Shown: positions 8,423-18,757, counted from the stretch's first letter. The stretch is DNA of 62,000 bases from Symbiodinium natans (GCA_905221605.1 CAJNDS010002099.1:375001-437000), one strand, 5' to 3'. Program-made: numbers and translations. Notes: generated by a model not told the origin, from the letters alone.

Positions 8423-9785
8423 CATTTGTGTGTGTGTGTGTGTGTGTGTGCGCCTGTCTGCCTGTCTACCTCTCTGTCTCTGTCTCTGTCTCTGTCTCTG
8501 TCTCTGTCTCTGTCTCTGTCTCTGTCTCTGTCTCTGTCTCTGTCTCTGTCTCTGTCTCTGTCTCTGTCTGTGTCTCCGTCTCCGTCTCCGTCTCCGTCTC
8601 TTTCTCTGTCTCTGTCTCTGTCTCTGTCACTGTCTCTGTCTCTGTCTGCGTCTGTGTCTGTGTTTGTCTGTCTGTGTTATGTCTGTGTTCTGTCTGTCTC
8701 TGTCTGTCTGTCTGTCTATCTGTGTCTGTCTATCTGTGTCTGTCTGTCTGTGTCTGTCTGTCTGTGTCTGTCTGTCTGTGTCTGTCTGTCTGTGTCTGTC
8801 TGTCTGTGTCTGTCTGTCTGTGTCTGTCTGTCTGTGTCTGTCTGTCTGTGTCTGTCTGTCTGTGTCTGTCTGTCTGTGTCTGTCTGTCTGTGTCTGTCTG
8901 TCTGTGTCTGTCTGACTGTGTCTGTCTGTCTGTGTCTGTCTGTCTGTGTCTGTCTGTCTGCGTCTGTCTGTCTGCGTCTGTCTGTCTGTGTCTGTCTGTC
9001 CTTCCTGTCTGTCTGTCTCTGTCTGTCTGTCTCAGTCTGTCTGTCTCAGTCTGTCTGTCTCAGTCTGTCTGTCTCTTGTCTGTCTGTGCGTCCTGCGCGT
9101 CCTGTGCGTCCTGTGCGTCCTGTGCGTCCTGTGCGTCCCATGTGTCCCGTGCGTCCACTGCGTCCGGTGCGTCCTGTGCGTCCTGTGCGTCCAGTGCGTC
9201 CAGTGCGTCCAGTGCGTCCGGTGCGTCCTGCGCGTCCTTTTGCGTCCTGCGCGTCCTGCGCGTCCTGCGCGTCCTGCGCGTCCTGCGCGTCCTGGGCGTC
9301 CTGCGCTTCCTGTGCGTTCTGTGCGTTCTGTGCGTTCTGTGCGTTCTGTGCGTTCTGCGCGTTCTGTGCGCTGCGTGCGTTCTGTGCGTTCTGTGCGTGC
9401 TGTGCGCTCTGCACGTTTTTCGCGTTCTGCATTTTGGGCGTTCTATGCGTTCTGTGCGTCGCCTGCGCATCTTCTGTGCGTCTGTGCGTCTTCTGTCCGC
9501 GTCGTCTGTGCGTCGTCTGTGCGTCGTCTGTGTGTCGTCTGTACGTCGGTCCGTGTGTCGTCTGCGCGTCTGGCTGCGCGTCTGTGCGTCTTCTGCGCGT
9601 CTGTGCGTCACTGTGCGTCACCGTGCGTCACGGTGCGTCACTGTGCGTCACTGTGCGTCACTGTGCGTCACTGTGCGTCACTGGGTATGTGGGTATGTGG
9701 GTATATGTGGGTATGCGTGTATGTGCGTATGTGTGTGTGTGTATGTGCGTATGTGCGTATGTGTGTATGCGTGTATGTGCGTCAC
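8423..9785. repeat. 1.36-kb compound microsatellite block
   Basis: Successive blocks: (TG)n 8427-8449; (TCTGTC)n to about 8640; a 12-mer TCTGTCTGTCTG-type block to about 9075; 9-mers of the GTCCTGTGC and GTTCTGTGC types to about 9480; a 10-mer CTGTGCGTCA (9600-9680); then GTATGTGCGT units to 9780. The 588-codon open frame here is an artefact of units whose length is a multiple of 3. Confidence 0.95.
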
Positions 9786-9828
9786 ACCGGGAACCCTAAA
9801 CCCCAAACCCAAAACCCAGAACCCTAAC

Positions 9829-10027
9829 CCTTTGCTTTGCGGTCCAAGTCTCTGCACCTCGGCACCTCGGCAAGCCATGCTCTCACATCTGCTGGACACG
9901 ACCCTTGGTGCGGTTTGGTTCGGATCCTGGCCCTTGGATGTATGGCCCCGTTCAAGCTCAAAACCAGAAAACGCTGTCTTAACAAGAAGGCCACAACCAG
10001 AATGCTCGTACCCAAAATGATGTAATC
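9829..10027 (-). CDS. Exon encoding a hydrophobic segment (DYIILGTSILVVAFLL)
   Basis: Acceptor CTCAG|GAT and donor G|GTTAGGG (telomere-like) bound a 199-nt exon. It begins DYIILGTSILVVAFLLRQRF, a likely membrane helix, and continues LVLSLNGAIHPRARIRTKPH and on to CRDLDRKAKG. Good coding composition; a membrane protein is inferred. Confidence 0.6.
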
Positions 10028-10178
10028 CTGAGAAGAGGAAAATAGCAAACTGACTGGCAACGAGCTATGCACTTTGCACACGAGACAACTGAATTCGTGT
10101 ATCTTATACTTCAATCCCATCGTAGTTCCAAACCCTAAACCCTAAAAGCCTTAAACCCGAAACCCCAAACCCTCAACC

Positions 10179-10252
10179 CTACCTCTCGCGTTGCTGAGCC
10201 AGGAAGCACTCAATGGTACCAGCGAGGTTTCCGGAAGCAGTCTTGTAAGTAC
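10179..10252 (-). CDS. Terminal-like exon (TYKTASGNLAGTIECFLAQQ)
   Basis: Acceptor AGCCGAG|GTACTT, then frame TYKTASGNLAGTIECFLAQQ, RER, stop TAG at 10179. Possibly the last exon of a gene. Confidence 0.55.
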
Positions 10253-10329
10253 CTCGGCTCAGCAGTGGCAGGGTTTCGGGTTTAGGGTTTAGGGCTTGGG
10301 TCTTGGGGTTTGGGGCTTGGGGCTTGGGG

Positions 10330-10497
10330 CTAGTTAAAACAGGAGCTGCTTGTGCTCCAAATGCTGTAGTGTCGTGTAGGCCACTTTCTTCTCTACGGCC
10401 CTTCTGTGTTGAAGAGGTTTGGCCCAGAAAATCCTCGAACAACAAGCCCAGGTTGGGTGCTTCAGGGGCATGTGACCTCTGCCAAATCGTTGATTCA
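10330..10497 (-). CDS. Exon (APNLGLLFEDFLGQTSSTQK)
   Basis: Open frame WQRSHAPEAPNLGLLFEDFL, GQTSSTQKGRREESGLHDTT, AFGAQAAPVLTS. It ends in degenerate C-strand repeats in the sense direction. Unknown function. 10590-10980 beyond it is GC-rich unique sequence with no firm exon. Confidence 0.5.
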
Positions 10498-10981
10498 GAA
10501 TCAGGGTTTCGGGTTGAGAGCTTAGGGTTCACGGCTATAGTGAGCCATAGAGGAAGCTTGAACTATCCCGAACTGGTATCTGGTAAACATTGAGTGAATC
10601 GGGGGCGGGAGGCGGTAAGTCGTCACTTGACCTGCGCTCCCTACTTGCCCCGCTTGCCTCTCGCGCCCTGCGGCCCCAACTTGCTGCAGCCTTGCCGGTT
10701 TCGCTGCTCCCTCTCCTGCCATCCCTTCCCCCCCCCCCCCACTCCACCCCGCCGCACCCGAATTCTGGGTCTTTCAATTTGCATGGTCGCACCTGAGAGT
10801 GCCAAGTTTAGACAGTGTTGGTTGATCTTTGGATGGGACAGATTCTGCAGCATTCCCCCCGAGAACCACCCACGCCACTGGCCATGTAGCACTAGATGGT
10901 GGCCGGACAGGAGGTAGAATTGGCGCCGCCCGCCCGACTTGCCCCCCCTTGCCCCACTTGCAATACCCGACCCACTCGCCC

Positions 10982-11290
10982 CAAACCCTAAACCCTAAAC
11001 CCTAAACCCTAAACCCTCCCTGTAGGGTCGTCGTAACCCCCCCCCCCACCCAGTCCCACTCCTGTTGCAGGGCCGGACTCTGCCCACTGCGGCTTCAGGA
11101 TTCGGGTGTCAGGGTCATGGTGCGGCCATCCCAACCCTCGACCCTAAACCCTGTAATCTAAACCCTCAACCCTAAACCCTCAACCCGAAACCCCAAACCC
11201 TAAACCCCTAAACCCTAAACCCTAAACCCTAGAACCTAAACTGTACTCTAAACTCTAAACCTAACCCTAAACCTGACAACCCTGGCCCTA
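10982..11290. repeat. CCCTAAA tracts and degenerate derivatives
   Basis: C-strand tracts at 10982-11018 and 11140-11290, with a poly-C run at 11037-11047. Confidence 0.85.
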
Positions 11291-11304
11291 AACCCCGAAA
11301 CCCT

Positions 11305-11360
11305 GAAGACCAAGCACCAGCGAGAGCAAGGCCATTGCTACCTGCAGCCTTGGCTGAAGT
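11305..11360 (-). CDS. Putative small exon
   Basis: Frame GLQPRLQVAMALLSLVLG between a C-strand tract and a G-strand array (11364-11440). Short, so weak evidence. Confidence 0.35.
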
Positions 11361-11363
11361 CCG

Positions 11364-11685
11364 GTTTAGGGTTTAGGGTTTAGGGTTTAGGGTTTAGGGT
11401 TTAGGGTTTAGGGTTTAGGGTTTAGGGTTTAGGGTTTCTAGGGTATCTAGGGTCGGGAGGTTCGGTTGTTGGCGGAATTCGACATCCCAAGGGCCAGATG
11501 TGGGCTTCGTTTGGGGTTTAGGGTTTAGGGTTTAGGGAGGGTTTAGGGTTTAGGGTTTTTTGGGTTCAGGGTTCAGGGTTCAGGGTTCAGGGTTCAGGGT
11601 TCAGGGTTCAGGGTTTAGGGTTTAGGGTTTAGGGTTTAGGGTTTAGGGTTTAGGGTTTAGGGTTTAGGGTTTAGGGTTTAGGGAT
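11364..11685. repeat. TTTAGGG arrays with TTCAGGG block
   Basis: Canonical array 11364-11440, a second 11514-11550, a TTCAGGG-variant block at 11565-11610, then canonical repeats to 11685. 11690-12060 after it is mixed sequence with no convincing exon. Confidence 0.9.
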
Positions 11686-12079
11686 CCATATCCCTTCATG
11701 GAAAAAAAGCGGGGGCGGGGCATGTGCAAGCACGGTGGTATGATGGTTCTTGAAGACACTCAATCTCAGGAGGGGGTTTGGGGGCGGCGCCTTGTGTGAC
11801 ACCTAAGGAAAAAAGGAACGCCGAACCAGGGGAAAACGGGACCAAGGGACCAAGGGGGGCCTGCCACATCTAGGAAAACAAAGGCCGGCAACACCCAAGA
11901 ATGAAAAACAGAGGCCCGCCACACCTAGGAAAAAACACCGGACCCATCCCTTTACACCAAACAAGCTCCACCCTACACCATGAATAACCCTAAAAAAACT
12001 GTACGCCTTAACAAAAAGCTCCAACGCCCCCTCCCGCCCGCCACAACAAAAATATCAAACACACAAAACCCAAGAACAC

Positions 12080-12294
12080 CCTAAGAACCCTAAACCGGCA
12101 ACCCCTAAACCCCTAAACCCCTAAACCCCTAAACTCCTAAACCCCTAAACCCCTAAACCCCTAAACCCCTAAACCCCTAAACCCCTAAACCCCTAAACCC
12201 CTAAACCCCTAAACCCCTAAACCCCTAAACCCCTAAACCCCTAAACCCCTAAACCCCTAAACCCCTGAACCCCTGAACCCCTGAACCCTTGAAC
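12080..12294. repeat. CCCCTAAA octamer array
   Basis: About 25 units of an 8-bp variant (CCCCTAAA), the last few CCCCTGAA. This shows local homogenisation of a variant telomeric unit. Confidence 0.95.
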
Positions 12295-12373
12295 CTGCAA
12301 CCGCCCGCAATCCCTGGGACCCGAAGCCTTCAGCCGCATGAGCGAGCAAGCCTCCAGCTGGCCAGCAGAGTTC
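12295..12373 (-). CDS. Exon (ELCWPAGGLLAHAAEGFGSQ)
   Basis: Acceptor ACCTTCAAG|GAACTC lies just after CCCTAAACC. 79 nt read ELCWPAGGLLAHAAEGFGSQ, GLRAVA, with donor G|GTTCAAGGG. C-strand octamers lie to its left and G-strand repeats to its right. Confidence 0.6.
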
Positions 12374-12522
12374 CTTGAAGGTTTAGGGTTTAGGGTCTAG
12401 GTTTTAGGGTTTAGGGTTAGGGTTCAGGGGTTTAGGGGTTTAGGGGTTTGGGGTTTAGGGGTTTAGGGGTTCAGGATTCAGGGCTCAGGGCTAGGGGTTT
12501 GGGGCTCGGGGTGTGGGGTTTG

Positions 12523-12565
12523 CTGCAGACTTGCGTGTCTGCGGAAGGTCGTGCTCTACGATTGG
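12523..12565 (-). CDS. Micro-exon (PIVEHDLPQTRKSAA)
   Basis: Acceptor TGAACAG|CC, then frame PIVEHDLPQTRKSAAN. About 43 nt, preceded in sense by unique sequence and followed by degenerate C-rich repeats. Confidence 0.4.
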
Positions 12566-12741
12566 CTGTTCAGGCGCTCATCCAAAGTGCATTTTCCAAA
12601 TGACCTCTCGGGGTCCTTGTACGAACTTTCTTAAAGCATAACCCTAACCATAACCCCTAAACCCTAAACTCTAAACCCTAAACCCTAAACCCTAAACCCC
12701 AAACCCTAAACCCTAAACCCTTTAAACCCAAAACCCCAAAC

Positions 12742-12862
12742 CCCGCAATGCGGGTCGCTCCCACAGGTCCAAGGGCTTCTGGGGGCTCCAGTTTCGGCAC
12801 GCCAGGGCTTCGAGGCTGGCCGTAGGTCGCCGCCCCATAGAGCGTGGAAACATCAAGTTGTG
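12742..12862 (-). CDS. Exon (LDVSTLYGAATYGQPRSPGV)
   Basis: Acceptor TTCATAG|CA, frame QLDVSTLYGAATYGQPRSPG, VPKLEPPEALGPVGATRIA. Donor GGG|GTTTGG lies at the start of TTTGGGG-type repeats. Confidence 0.6.
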
Positions 12863-12927
12863 CTATGAAAACAAGAAGATACTGCAACATATTATCATCG
12901 CGTAAGAAGGATCTTGAAAAATGGTGT

Positions 12928-13017
12928 GTATATGTATATATATATATATATGAGATACATTTATATGAGATATACATATATATATACATATATACATATA
13001 TATATATATATACAATT
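12928..13017. repeat. TA/TATATACA microsatellite
   Basis: Nearly pure TA-rich simple repeat upstream, in the sense direction, of the exon at 12742-12862. Confidence 0.9.
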
Positions 13018-13157
13018 TACTTCAGTATAATGTTACATCATATCACATCATCGGGAGGGGCTGTGAGGACCCCAAGAAGGTACCCGTAAACCCTGAACCC
13101 TGCGGTCAGAATCGCAAGGAAGCCCGAGGCTGGGAAGGCGGCCCTTTGAAAACAAGC

Positions 13158-13248
13158 GGGGTTTAGGGTTTAGGGTTTAGGGTTTAGGGTTTAGGGTTTA
13201 GGGTTTAGGGTTTAGGGTTTAGGGTTTAGGGTTTAGGGTTTAGGGTTT
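13158..13248. repeat. TTTAGGG array
   Basis: Canonical G-strand array. The preceding 57 nt (13101-13157) may hold a small exon (minus frame RLPSLGLPCDSDRR). Confidence 0.9.
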
Positions 13249-13326
13249 CCGGTTTCGGGTTGAGGGTTTCGGGTTCAAGTACTGACCGAAGCAATCAACT
13301 GACAAAACCAACTGAACATGTCTTAC

Positions 13327-13454
13327 GGATATGAGCAGCGTCCCAAAACAATGTCTTGATCAAAAGAAGCTTGCGCGAACCGTGCAATCCGAGCCTCAAT
13401 TGGACGGCAAAGCAGACCTCGATCATGGTTGGGATAGTCATAAAAAATGAATTT
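13327..13454 (-). CDS. Exon with canonical donor (DYPNHDRGLLCRPIEARIAR)
   Basis: Acceptor GAATAG|AAA and donor CC|GTAAGA bound 128 nt reading KFIFYDYPNHDRGLLCRPIE, ARIARFAQASFDQDIVLGRC, SY. One of the clearest exons with non-telomeric splice sites. Confidence 0.7.
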
Positions 13455-13508
13455 CTATTCCGTCTTGGGTTTAAGTACCCGTAGAAATGTAAAACGTTAC
13501 CCTACTAC

Positions 13509-13599
13509 GACAAAGAGACGGAGTCCTTTAAAGCAGCTTTGCATGTCGTCAGCAGGTCGCCAGGAACGGAGATGTCGTCCTTGTAGTCAGCCTTCGCAC
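13509..13599 (-). CDS. Exon (AKADYKDDISVPGDLLTTCK)
   Basis: Acceptor ACACCAG|GTGCG, donor TC|GTAGTA. Frame AKADYKDDISVPGDLLTTCK, AALKDSVSL. It is upstream of 13327-13454 in the same transcription direction, but the phases do not join directly, so one boundary is uncertain. Confidence 0.6.
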
Positions 13600-13604
13600 C
13601 TGGT

Positions 13605-14060
13605 GTGCAAAGGGTTTAGGGTTTAGGGTTTAGGGTTTGGGGTTTGGGGTTTAGGGTTTAGGGTTTAGGGCAAGTGCGGCTTCGATGCACAGCGTATGAT
13701 CCACCGTAACAGAGGGTTTAGGGTTCAGGGTGTCGCCGTGCCCGCCCTCTTGGGCTTTAGGGTTTGGAGCCTCAACCCTAAACCCTAAACCCTAGACCCT
13801 AAACCCTAAACCCTCAACCCTAAACCCCTAACCCCCCCCCCCCCCCAAAAAAAAAAAACAACAACCAAACAAAAAAACTGCTCACTGAAAGGGCCAGGTG
13901 CCCCGCGAGCATAGCTTGCCTCAGGCGGCCGCTTGGCGGGGGAGGGGTTTAGGGTTTACGGTTTAGGGTTCAGGGTTCAGGGTTCAGGGTTTAGGGTTTA
14001 GGGTTTAGGGTGTAGGGTGTAGGGTTTAGGGTTTCGGGTTTAAGACTTAGGGTTTAAGGT
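13605..14060. repeat. Mixed telomeric tracts
   Basis: G-strand tracts 13612-13670, 13714-13735 and 13946-14050; C-strand tract 13773-13830 followed by poly-C and poly-A. About 80 nt of unique sequence lies at 13870-13945. Confidence 0.85.
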
Positions 14061-14382
14061 GGTAACCGGGCTTGGGGCCCCCACAAGGAGCAAAAACCCC
14101 AGACCTTAACCAAAACCCTAAAACCCCTGTAACCCAAGCAGACCCTGAACCGAAAGAAGGAAACCACGTCTAGCTGTCTAAGGTTGCTTTTTGGGGTTTG
14201 GGGTCACTATTCCTTGTGCAAAGCACGTATAACACCACAAAACCTGACCAAAAAACTCCGCACACTTGCAGCAGCAAGGCACCCTTGAAACCCCCAATCG
14301 ACCGCTCAACACTCTGAAAGCCCTAAACCCTAAACCCTAAACCCCAAACCCCAAACCCCAAACCCCAAACCCCAAAGGCCCT

Positions 14383-14458
14383 GGAGCCTGAACCTGTGTT
14401 GGCGTCGATCTCCTCAACATGGCCTTCGTAAATCGGGGCGTTGTCCACCGACAAAGAC
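14383..14458 (-). CDS. Exon (SLSVDNAPIYEGHVEEIDAN)
   Basis: Acceptor AGCTCAG|GTCTTT, frame SLSVDNAPIYEGHVEEIDAN, TGSGSR. Degenerate CCCCAAA repeats lie to the left. Strong acidic coding signature; no family recognised. Confidence 0.65.
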
Positions 14459-14706
14459 CTGAGCTTCTTCCTGGGGCTTGAACTACGAATTGCTTAGAAC
14501 CCCCCTTCCCCCCCCCCAAAAAAAAAATACTATATATACATATATATATATATGTATTCTTCCTTGTCAGGGTAAAATTGGGATTATTTCAGTTTTTTTT
14601 TTGGGGGGGGGGGGGGGTTCTTAAGCAAATCGTAGTGAAAGGAATCAAGGTTGTTGGAAGCTTCCTTTAGCTGGCTCCTTGCAGGGCCTCAGGGCTGGTG
14701 CGTGTG

Positions 14707-14975
14707 AACCCTAAACCCTGAACCCTAAACCCTAAACCCTAAACCCTAAACCTTAAACCCTAAACCCTAAACCCTAAACCCTAAACCCTGAACAACCCGA
14801 AGCCCTCAGAACTGCAAAAGTCTAGACCCTAGGAACTCCGAGAACCACAGAAAACCCCGGGCACCCTCCCTGTCTAGGGCCTTTCCGACTCCGGGAGCGC
14901 TGGGCTCATTGCGTCTTAGGGTTTAGGGTTTAGGGTTTAGGGTTTAGGGTTTAGGGTTTAGGGTTTAGGGTTTAC
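14707..14975 (-). CDS. Telomere-bracketed exon island (ALDREGARGFLWFSEFLG)
   Basis: A C-strand array (14707-14792), a unique segment (14795-14915) and a G-strand array (14918-14975). The minus-strand exon inside starts at about 14880 after GGAAAG|G and reads ALDREGARGFLWFSEFLG. Confidence 0.5.
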
Positions 14976-15059
14976 AGGGAGTTTGGGGTTCAGGGCTTCT
15001 GGGGGTTTGGGGCCTGGGACTTAGGGACTAGGGTTTGGGGAAGGAGGCCCTGGAGGCTA

Positions 15060-15495
15060 AGCCCTAAACCCTAAACCCTAACCCCTAAACCCTAAACCCT
15101 AAACCTCAAACCCTAAACCCTAAACCCCAAACCCCAAACCCTAAACCCCAAACCCCCCCTGTCTGTGGCCGGGAGGCACGTTGCCAGTCAGGGGCAGCAC
15201 GGGCTCTTCCTTTGCCCTGAGGGTTTGGCGTTCAACCCTAAACCCTAAACCCTAAACCCTCAAAACCCTAACCCTAAACCCTAAACCCTAAACCCTAAAC
15301 CCTAGCCCTAAACCCTAAACCCTGGGGGTTTATGGGGGCTTGAGAGTTTGGGGGTTCTTCAGAGGTTCAGGGCTGCAAGTCCCAAAAGTCTTTGGGGTTT
15401 AAGGTTTAGGGTGTAGGGTTTAGGGTTTAGGGTTTAGGGTTTAGGGATTTCGGTTTAGGGTTTAGGGTTTGGGGTTTAGGGTTTAGGGTTTAGGG
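15060..15495. repeat. CCCTAAA and TTTAGGG tracts
   Basis: C-strand 15060-15155 and 15234-15322, G-strand 15388-15495. The 70-nt gap at 15157-15226 has a weak minus-strand frame (QGKGRARAAPDWQRASRPQT). Confidence 0.85.
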
Positions 15496-15518
15496 CCCAA
15501 ACATGGGCCGCGGCTTTA

Positions 15519-15593
15519 CTGCAGGGTGTCGCGGAGCCAGTCTTGCCAAGCAGCTGCAAAAGGGGAGCTGCCTCGGACTGGACTGCCGAGACT
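15519..15593 (-). CDS. Exon (SPFAAAWQDWLRDTLQ)
   Basis: Acceptor GAGTGCAG|AGT. 25 codons read SLGSPVRGSSPFAAAWQDWL, RDTLQ, ending at CAG|TAAAGC. A second frame is also open over part of this, so confidence is moderate. Confidence 0.5.
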
Positions 15594-15671
15594 CTGCACT
15601 CACACTTTGAATCCCTAAAATGCTAATCGGGGGTTTAGGGTTTAGGGTTTAAGGTTTAGGGTTTAGGGTTT

Positions 15672-15747
15672 GCGATTTGCTACTCGTGAGCGGATCAGCC
15701 CCAGTTCCACGCGACGTGCCCCAGCATCCAACTGACCCATCAGTCCG
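15672..15747 (-). CDS. Exon (LMGQLDAGARRVELGLIRSR)
   Basis: Frame GLMGQLDAGARRVELGLIRS, RVANRK; acceptor probably AACCGAG|CGG. G-strand repeats lie immediately to the right edge of 15672 in + coordinates. Confidence 0.5.
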
Positions 15748-16107
15748 CTCGGTTGGCTGCCCTAAAACCTAAACCCCAAAATCTATCTCTAAACTCTGAA
15801 CTCCTCAACCTCTGACACCGCCCGGGGACACTCTGCTGGTCGGAGTGGCCTCAGCACTCGAGGATTTAGGGCTTAGGGTTTGGGGTTCAGGGTTCAAGGT
15901 TCAGGGTTCAGGGTTTTTTGCCCTTCAAAAGGGGGCCGCCTTTCTGCCCTACACAACCCAAGGGCCCCCAAGGTAGGATGTTCGTTCGCTCCCGGGCTCC
16001 TCTTCATCCTTCATTCTTCTGGGCCTTTCGGGCTTCAGGTATAGGTTTCCTAGGGTTTTTTGGGGTCCAGGGCTACGGCTCTTCGGGATTGGGGTTTAGG
16101 GCACAGA

Positions 16108-16263
16108 TCCTGTGCATGTAGCCACTGCGGTCGAGCAGCTTTCATCAGGCGGTTTCGCAGGGGGTGGCGGTGGTGGTGTTGGCACCTTCTGCCTGCGTTG
16201 AAGTGCTGCAGCACGGCTTGTAACAGAATGCCTATCGCCCGTGGCTGCTGACCAGGCCACCTC
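16108..16263 (-). CDS. Exon with proline run (EVAWSAATGDRHSVTSRAAA)
   Basis: Acceptor AACTTCAG|GAGGTG, frame EVAWSAATGDRHSVTSRAAA, LQRRQKVPTPPPPPPAKPPD, ESCSTAVATCTGS. A C-strand tract precedes it in sense. Low-complexity PTPPPPPPAKPP suggests a linker. Confidence 0.65.
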
Positions 16264-16319
16264 CTGAAGTTCCTTAAACCCTAAACCCTAAACCCCAAAG
16301 ACTAAAGCCTAAACCAGCA

Positions 16320-16460
16320 GCCCATGCTGGACTTTCACAGGCTAGAGGTACTACAGCAGAAACAGCTGAGCAGCCTCCAGAAGAAGTTGCCTTTTGAAGC
16401 AGCTTGCCTGGGCCCCACAACCCCCTATACCTCTTACAGTAGGGTTTAGGGTACTCATCA
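16320..16460 (-). CDS. Putative exon
   Basis: Minus frame YCKRYRGLWGPGKLLQKATS, SGGCSAVSAVVPLACESPAW. Boundaries not resolved; moderately good composition. Confidence 0.4.
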
Positions 16461-16839
16461 TGCGTGGAGGGATCCCTCATTCCCTACTAAGAACCAGAAG
16501 GGGGCTCAGGGGTTTAGGGTTCAGGGTTGCGGGTGTTGAAAAGCTACAATATCCAAATTCAAGCATTTGGTTTTTTCAAGTCTGGGCTCAGTTCAGGGCT
16601 GAAGGAAGCCTTAGCCTGCCTGGACCTTCCCTTTAGGGTCCCTAAACCCTGTACCCTCAAACCTAAGCCCTAAACCCTAAACCCCAAACCCTAAACTGGA
16701 GGTTTAGGACTTTGGAAGTTTTTTAAGCCCGAAACCCTAAACTGGAGGTTTAGGACTCAGGGGGATTTTTTAAGCCCTAAACCCTAAACCCTTCACCCTA
16801 AACCCTAAACGGCAAAAGCTGGAGGCTTGGGACTCAGGG

Positions 16840-16959
16840 GGCTTTTTGAGGGCCCTCAAAGACGCTGTCAGCCGAGTTGTCCCCATTGCCGGCTGGGCGG
16901 CGTCTTGTTCTCTGCAGCTTCGGAATGCCACTGCCCTCCAGCTTCGGAATGCCACTGCC
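16840..16959 (-). CDS. Exon with duplicated EGSGIPKL octapeptide
   Basis: Acceptor GGCGAG|GGC. The frame has a perfect 24-bp tandem duplication giving (E)GSGIPKL twice, then QRTRRRPAGNGDNSADSVFE, GPQKA. Preceded in sense by an AT-rich microsatellite. Confidence 0.6.
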
Positions 16960-16974
16960 CTCGCCATATGTATG

Positions 16975-17412
16975 CGTATATATATATATATACATATTTA
17001 TGTTTTATATGTATATATAAGCATTTATTTATATTTTCTATTTATATCTATTTTGATATTCGTAATCATATTGAATCATATTGATACTGATATTGATATT
17101 GATATTGATATTCATATTCATATTCATATTCATATTTACATTTATATTTATATTTAGATGTATATGTATATTTATATTTATATTTGGTTTTGTATTCATA
17201 TTTTCTATTTATATTTATATTTACATTTATATTTATATTTATATATTTCTATTTTATATTTATATTTATATGTATATTTATATTCTAATGTTTATATGTA
17301 TATGTGTATTTATATATGTATATTTATATCTCTATTTATGCTTATATACACACATACATTGGTTACTATCAAATATAAATAAATTAATAAATATACATAC
17401 ATGCATACATAC

Positions 17413-17455
<43 letters not shown>

Positions 17456-17536
17456 AGTAGCGATCATGATAACAACACTATCAGTAGTGATAAAAACATT
17501 AGTTGTAGTCTTTGTTATGATTATGATAATGATGAT

Positions 17537-17575
<39 letters not shown>

Positions 17576-17600
17576 GATAAGAATAATCATAATAAGAATG
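16975..17600. repeat. AT-rich compound microsatellite
   Basis: Blocks of TATATA, GATATT/CATATT, TTTATAT, ATACATAC, pure TA and ATC repeats. The translated ORFs of I/Y/F/H runs are artefacts. Confidence 0.95.
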
Positions 17601-17634
17601 AGAATTTTTACCCTCTGTGCTACGGGATGCCTAA

Positions 17635-17715
17635 GGGTTTAGGGTTTAGGGCTTCGGGGTTAGAAGTTTAGGGTTTAGGGTTTAGAAGTTTAGGGTTTAA
17701 GGTTTAGGGTGTCTC
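17635..17715. repeat. Interrupted TTTAGGG array
   Basis: G-strand repeats broken by GAAGTTTAGGG units. 17716-17870 has no firm exon. Confidence 0.8.
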
Positions 17716-17899
17716 CCGATATCCCGAACTCCTTGCAAAGAACTGGCAAGGGGAGGCCCTGAGAAATTCTTCATGCCTGCATGCCCTCGGCAGAGTCTAG
17801 GGTTTGGGGCCTGTTGCGGGGAAGCAAGACATTCTAGAGCTGTCGGGCAAAAGCCCCAGACAGCCAGGAACCCTCAACCCTAAACCCTAAACCCTAAAC

Positions 17900-17999
17900 C
17901 GAAAATTTCGGCGTCCCTTCTTTGGGATCCTTTTCTTGTGGCGGGGCTTCGATATGTCGGGGTGAAGAAGGGTTTGGTTCCGGCCCGCACCCTCCAGTC
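17900..17999 (-). CDS. Exon with telomeric donor (DWRVRAGTKPFFTPTYRSPA)
   Basis: Acceptor GGATTCAG|GACTGG. 100 nt read DWRVRAGTKPFFTPTYRSPA, TRKGSQRRDAEIF, and the donor is TTCG|GTTTAGGG, the first unit of the array at 17876-17899. One of the best examples of a repeat-derived 5' splice site. Confidence 0.75.
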
Positions 18000-18232
18000 C
18001 TGAATCCAGAAAACTTTGCTGGGAACTGAAAGCCAACCCTAAACCCTAAACCCTTAACCCTAAACCCTAAACCCCAGACTTATTTAGGCTGAGTGGTCCT
18101 CCTGGAAGAAGGCATAAGGTCTGGGGCTTGGGGCTCCTTAGGTGTCAAAAACAAATAAGCCCTGAACCCTAAACCCTAAACCCTAAACCCTAGCCCTAAA
18201 GCCTAAACCCTAAACCCTAAACCCCAAGCTGC

Positions 18233-18346
18233 CTATCTTAAAACCACGGCCCTACGGGTCGACAGGCCTCGGCCGGCATGAAAATCCTTCTTCTTCCACC
18301 AGGCGCCGACCTGCTCGCCGACCTTCTTCCTCATGGGGGCGGGTAT
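18233..18346 (-). CDS. Exon or short gene piece (MRKKVGEQVGAWWKKKDFHA)
   Basis: ATG at 18332-18334; frame MRKKVGEQVGAWWKKKDFHA, GRGLSTRRAVVLR, stop TAG at 18233-18235. Lysine/arginine-rich. It could be an internal exon after CCTCAG|T rather than a start. Confidence 0.5.
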   Translation of the reverse strand: MPAPMRKKVGEQVGAWWKKKDFHAGRGLSTRRAVVLR

Positions 18347-18525
18347 GACTGAGGAACCCCAAACCCCAACCCTGCACCCTAAGCCCTAAACCCTAAACTG
18401 AACTCCTAAACCCTCAACCAGGGTGTAAGCCCTAAACCCTAAACTCTTAAACCCTCAACCAGGGTGTAGGGTCCAATCAAGCTGCCGGTATCGAACTGAG
18501 AGCAAGACTTCTGGAGGTTTCGGGC

Positions 18526-18757
18526 TTAGTAGCTGGCAGCTATGCAATGCCAGAGTTCCAGCAGCTTTGTAAAGCCTGCCTGTGCCATTGCTCGAACTGT
18601 TTGGTTCCACGATGTGACCCTCTGATTCTTCCGGTAGGTTAATATGGACGTTTCCCAAAACACGGCTGCATCCTTGTAGAGAGTTCCTACGCTAGGGGTG
18701 ATAGTGAGTTCTGGGGGTATAAAAGACTCATTTAGATGGACCCTTTTGGCTCCGCTC
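18526..18757 (-). CDS. Terminal exon (VHLNESFIPPELTITPSVGT)
   Basis: Begins after CATAG|GAGCGG and reads SGAKRVHLNESFIPPELTIT, PSVGTLYKDAAVFWETSILT, YRKNQRVTSWNQTVRAMAQA, ending ELWHCIAASY with TAA. It joins in frame to 18914-19017 across an intron that is essentially one family A element. No family recognised. Confidence 0.7.

Noticed and set aside
8254-10020. 588-codon open frame of V-S-V-S and C-L-S-V repeats
   Set aside because: Produced by microsatellite units free of stop codons; several frames and both strands are open at once.
16975-17600. Membrane-protein-like ORFs rich in I, Y and F
   Set aside because: Translation of TATATA-type simple repeats.
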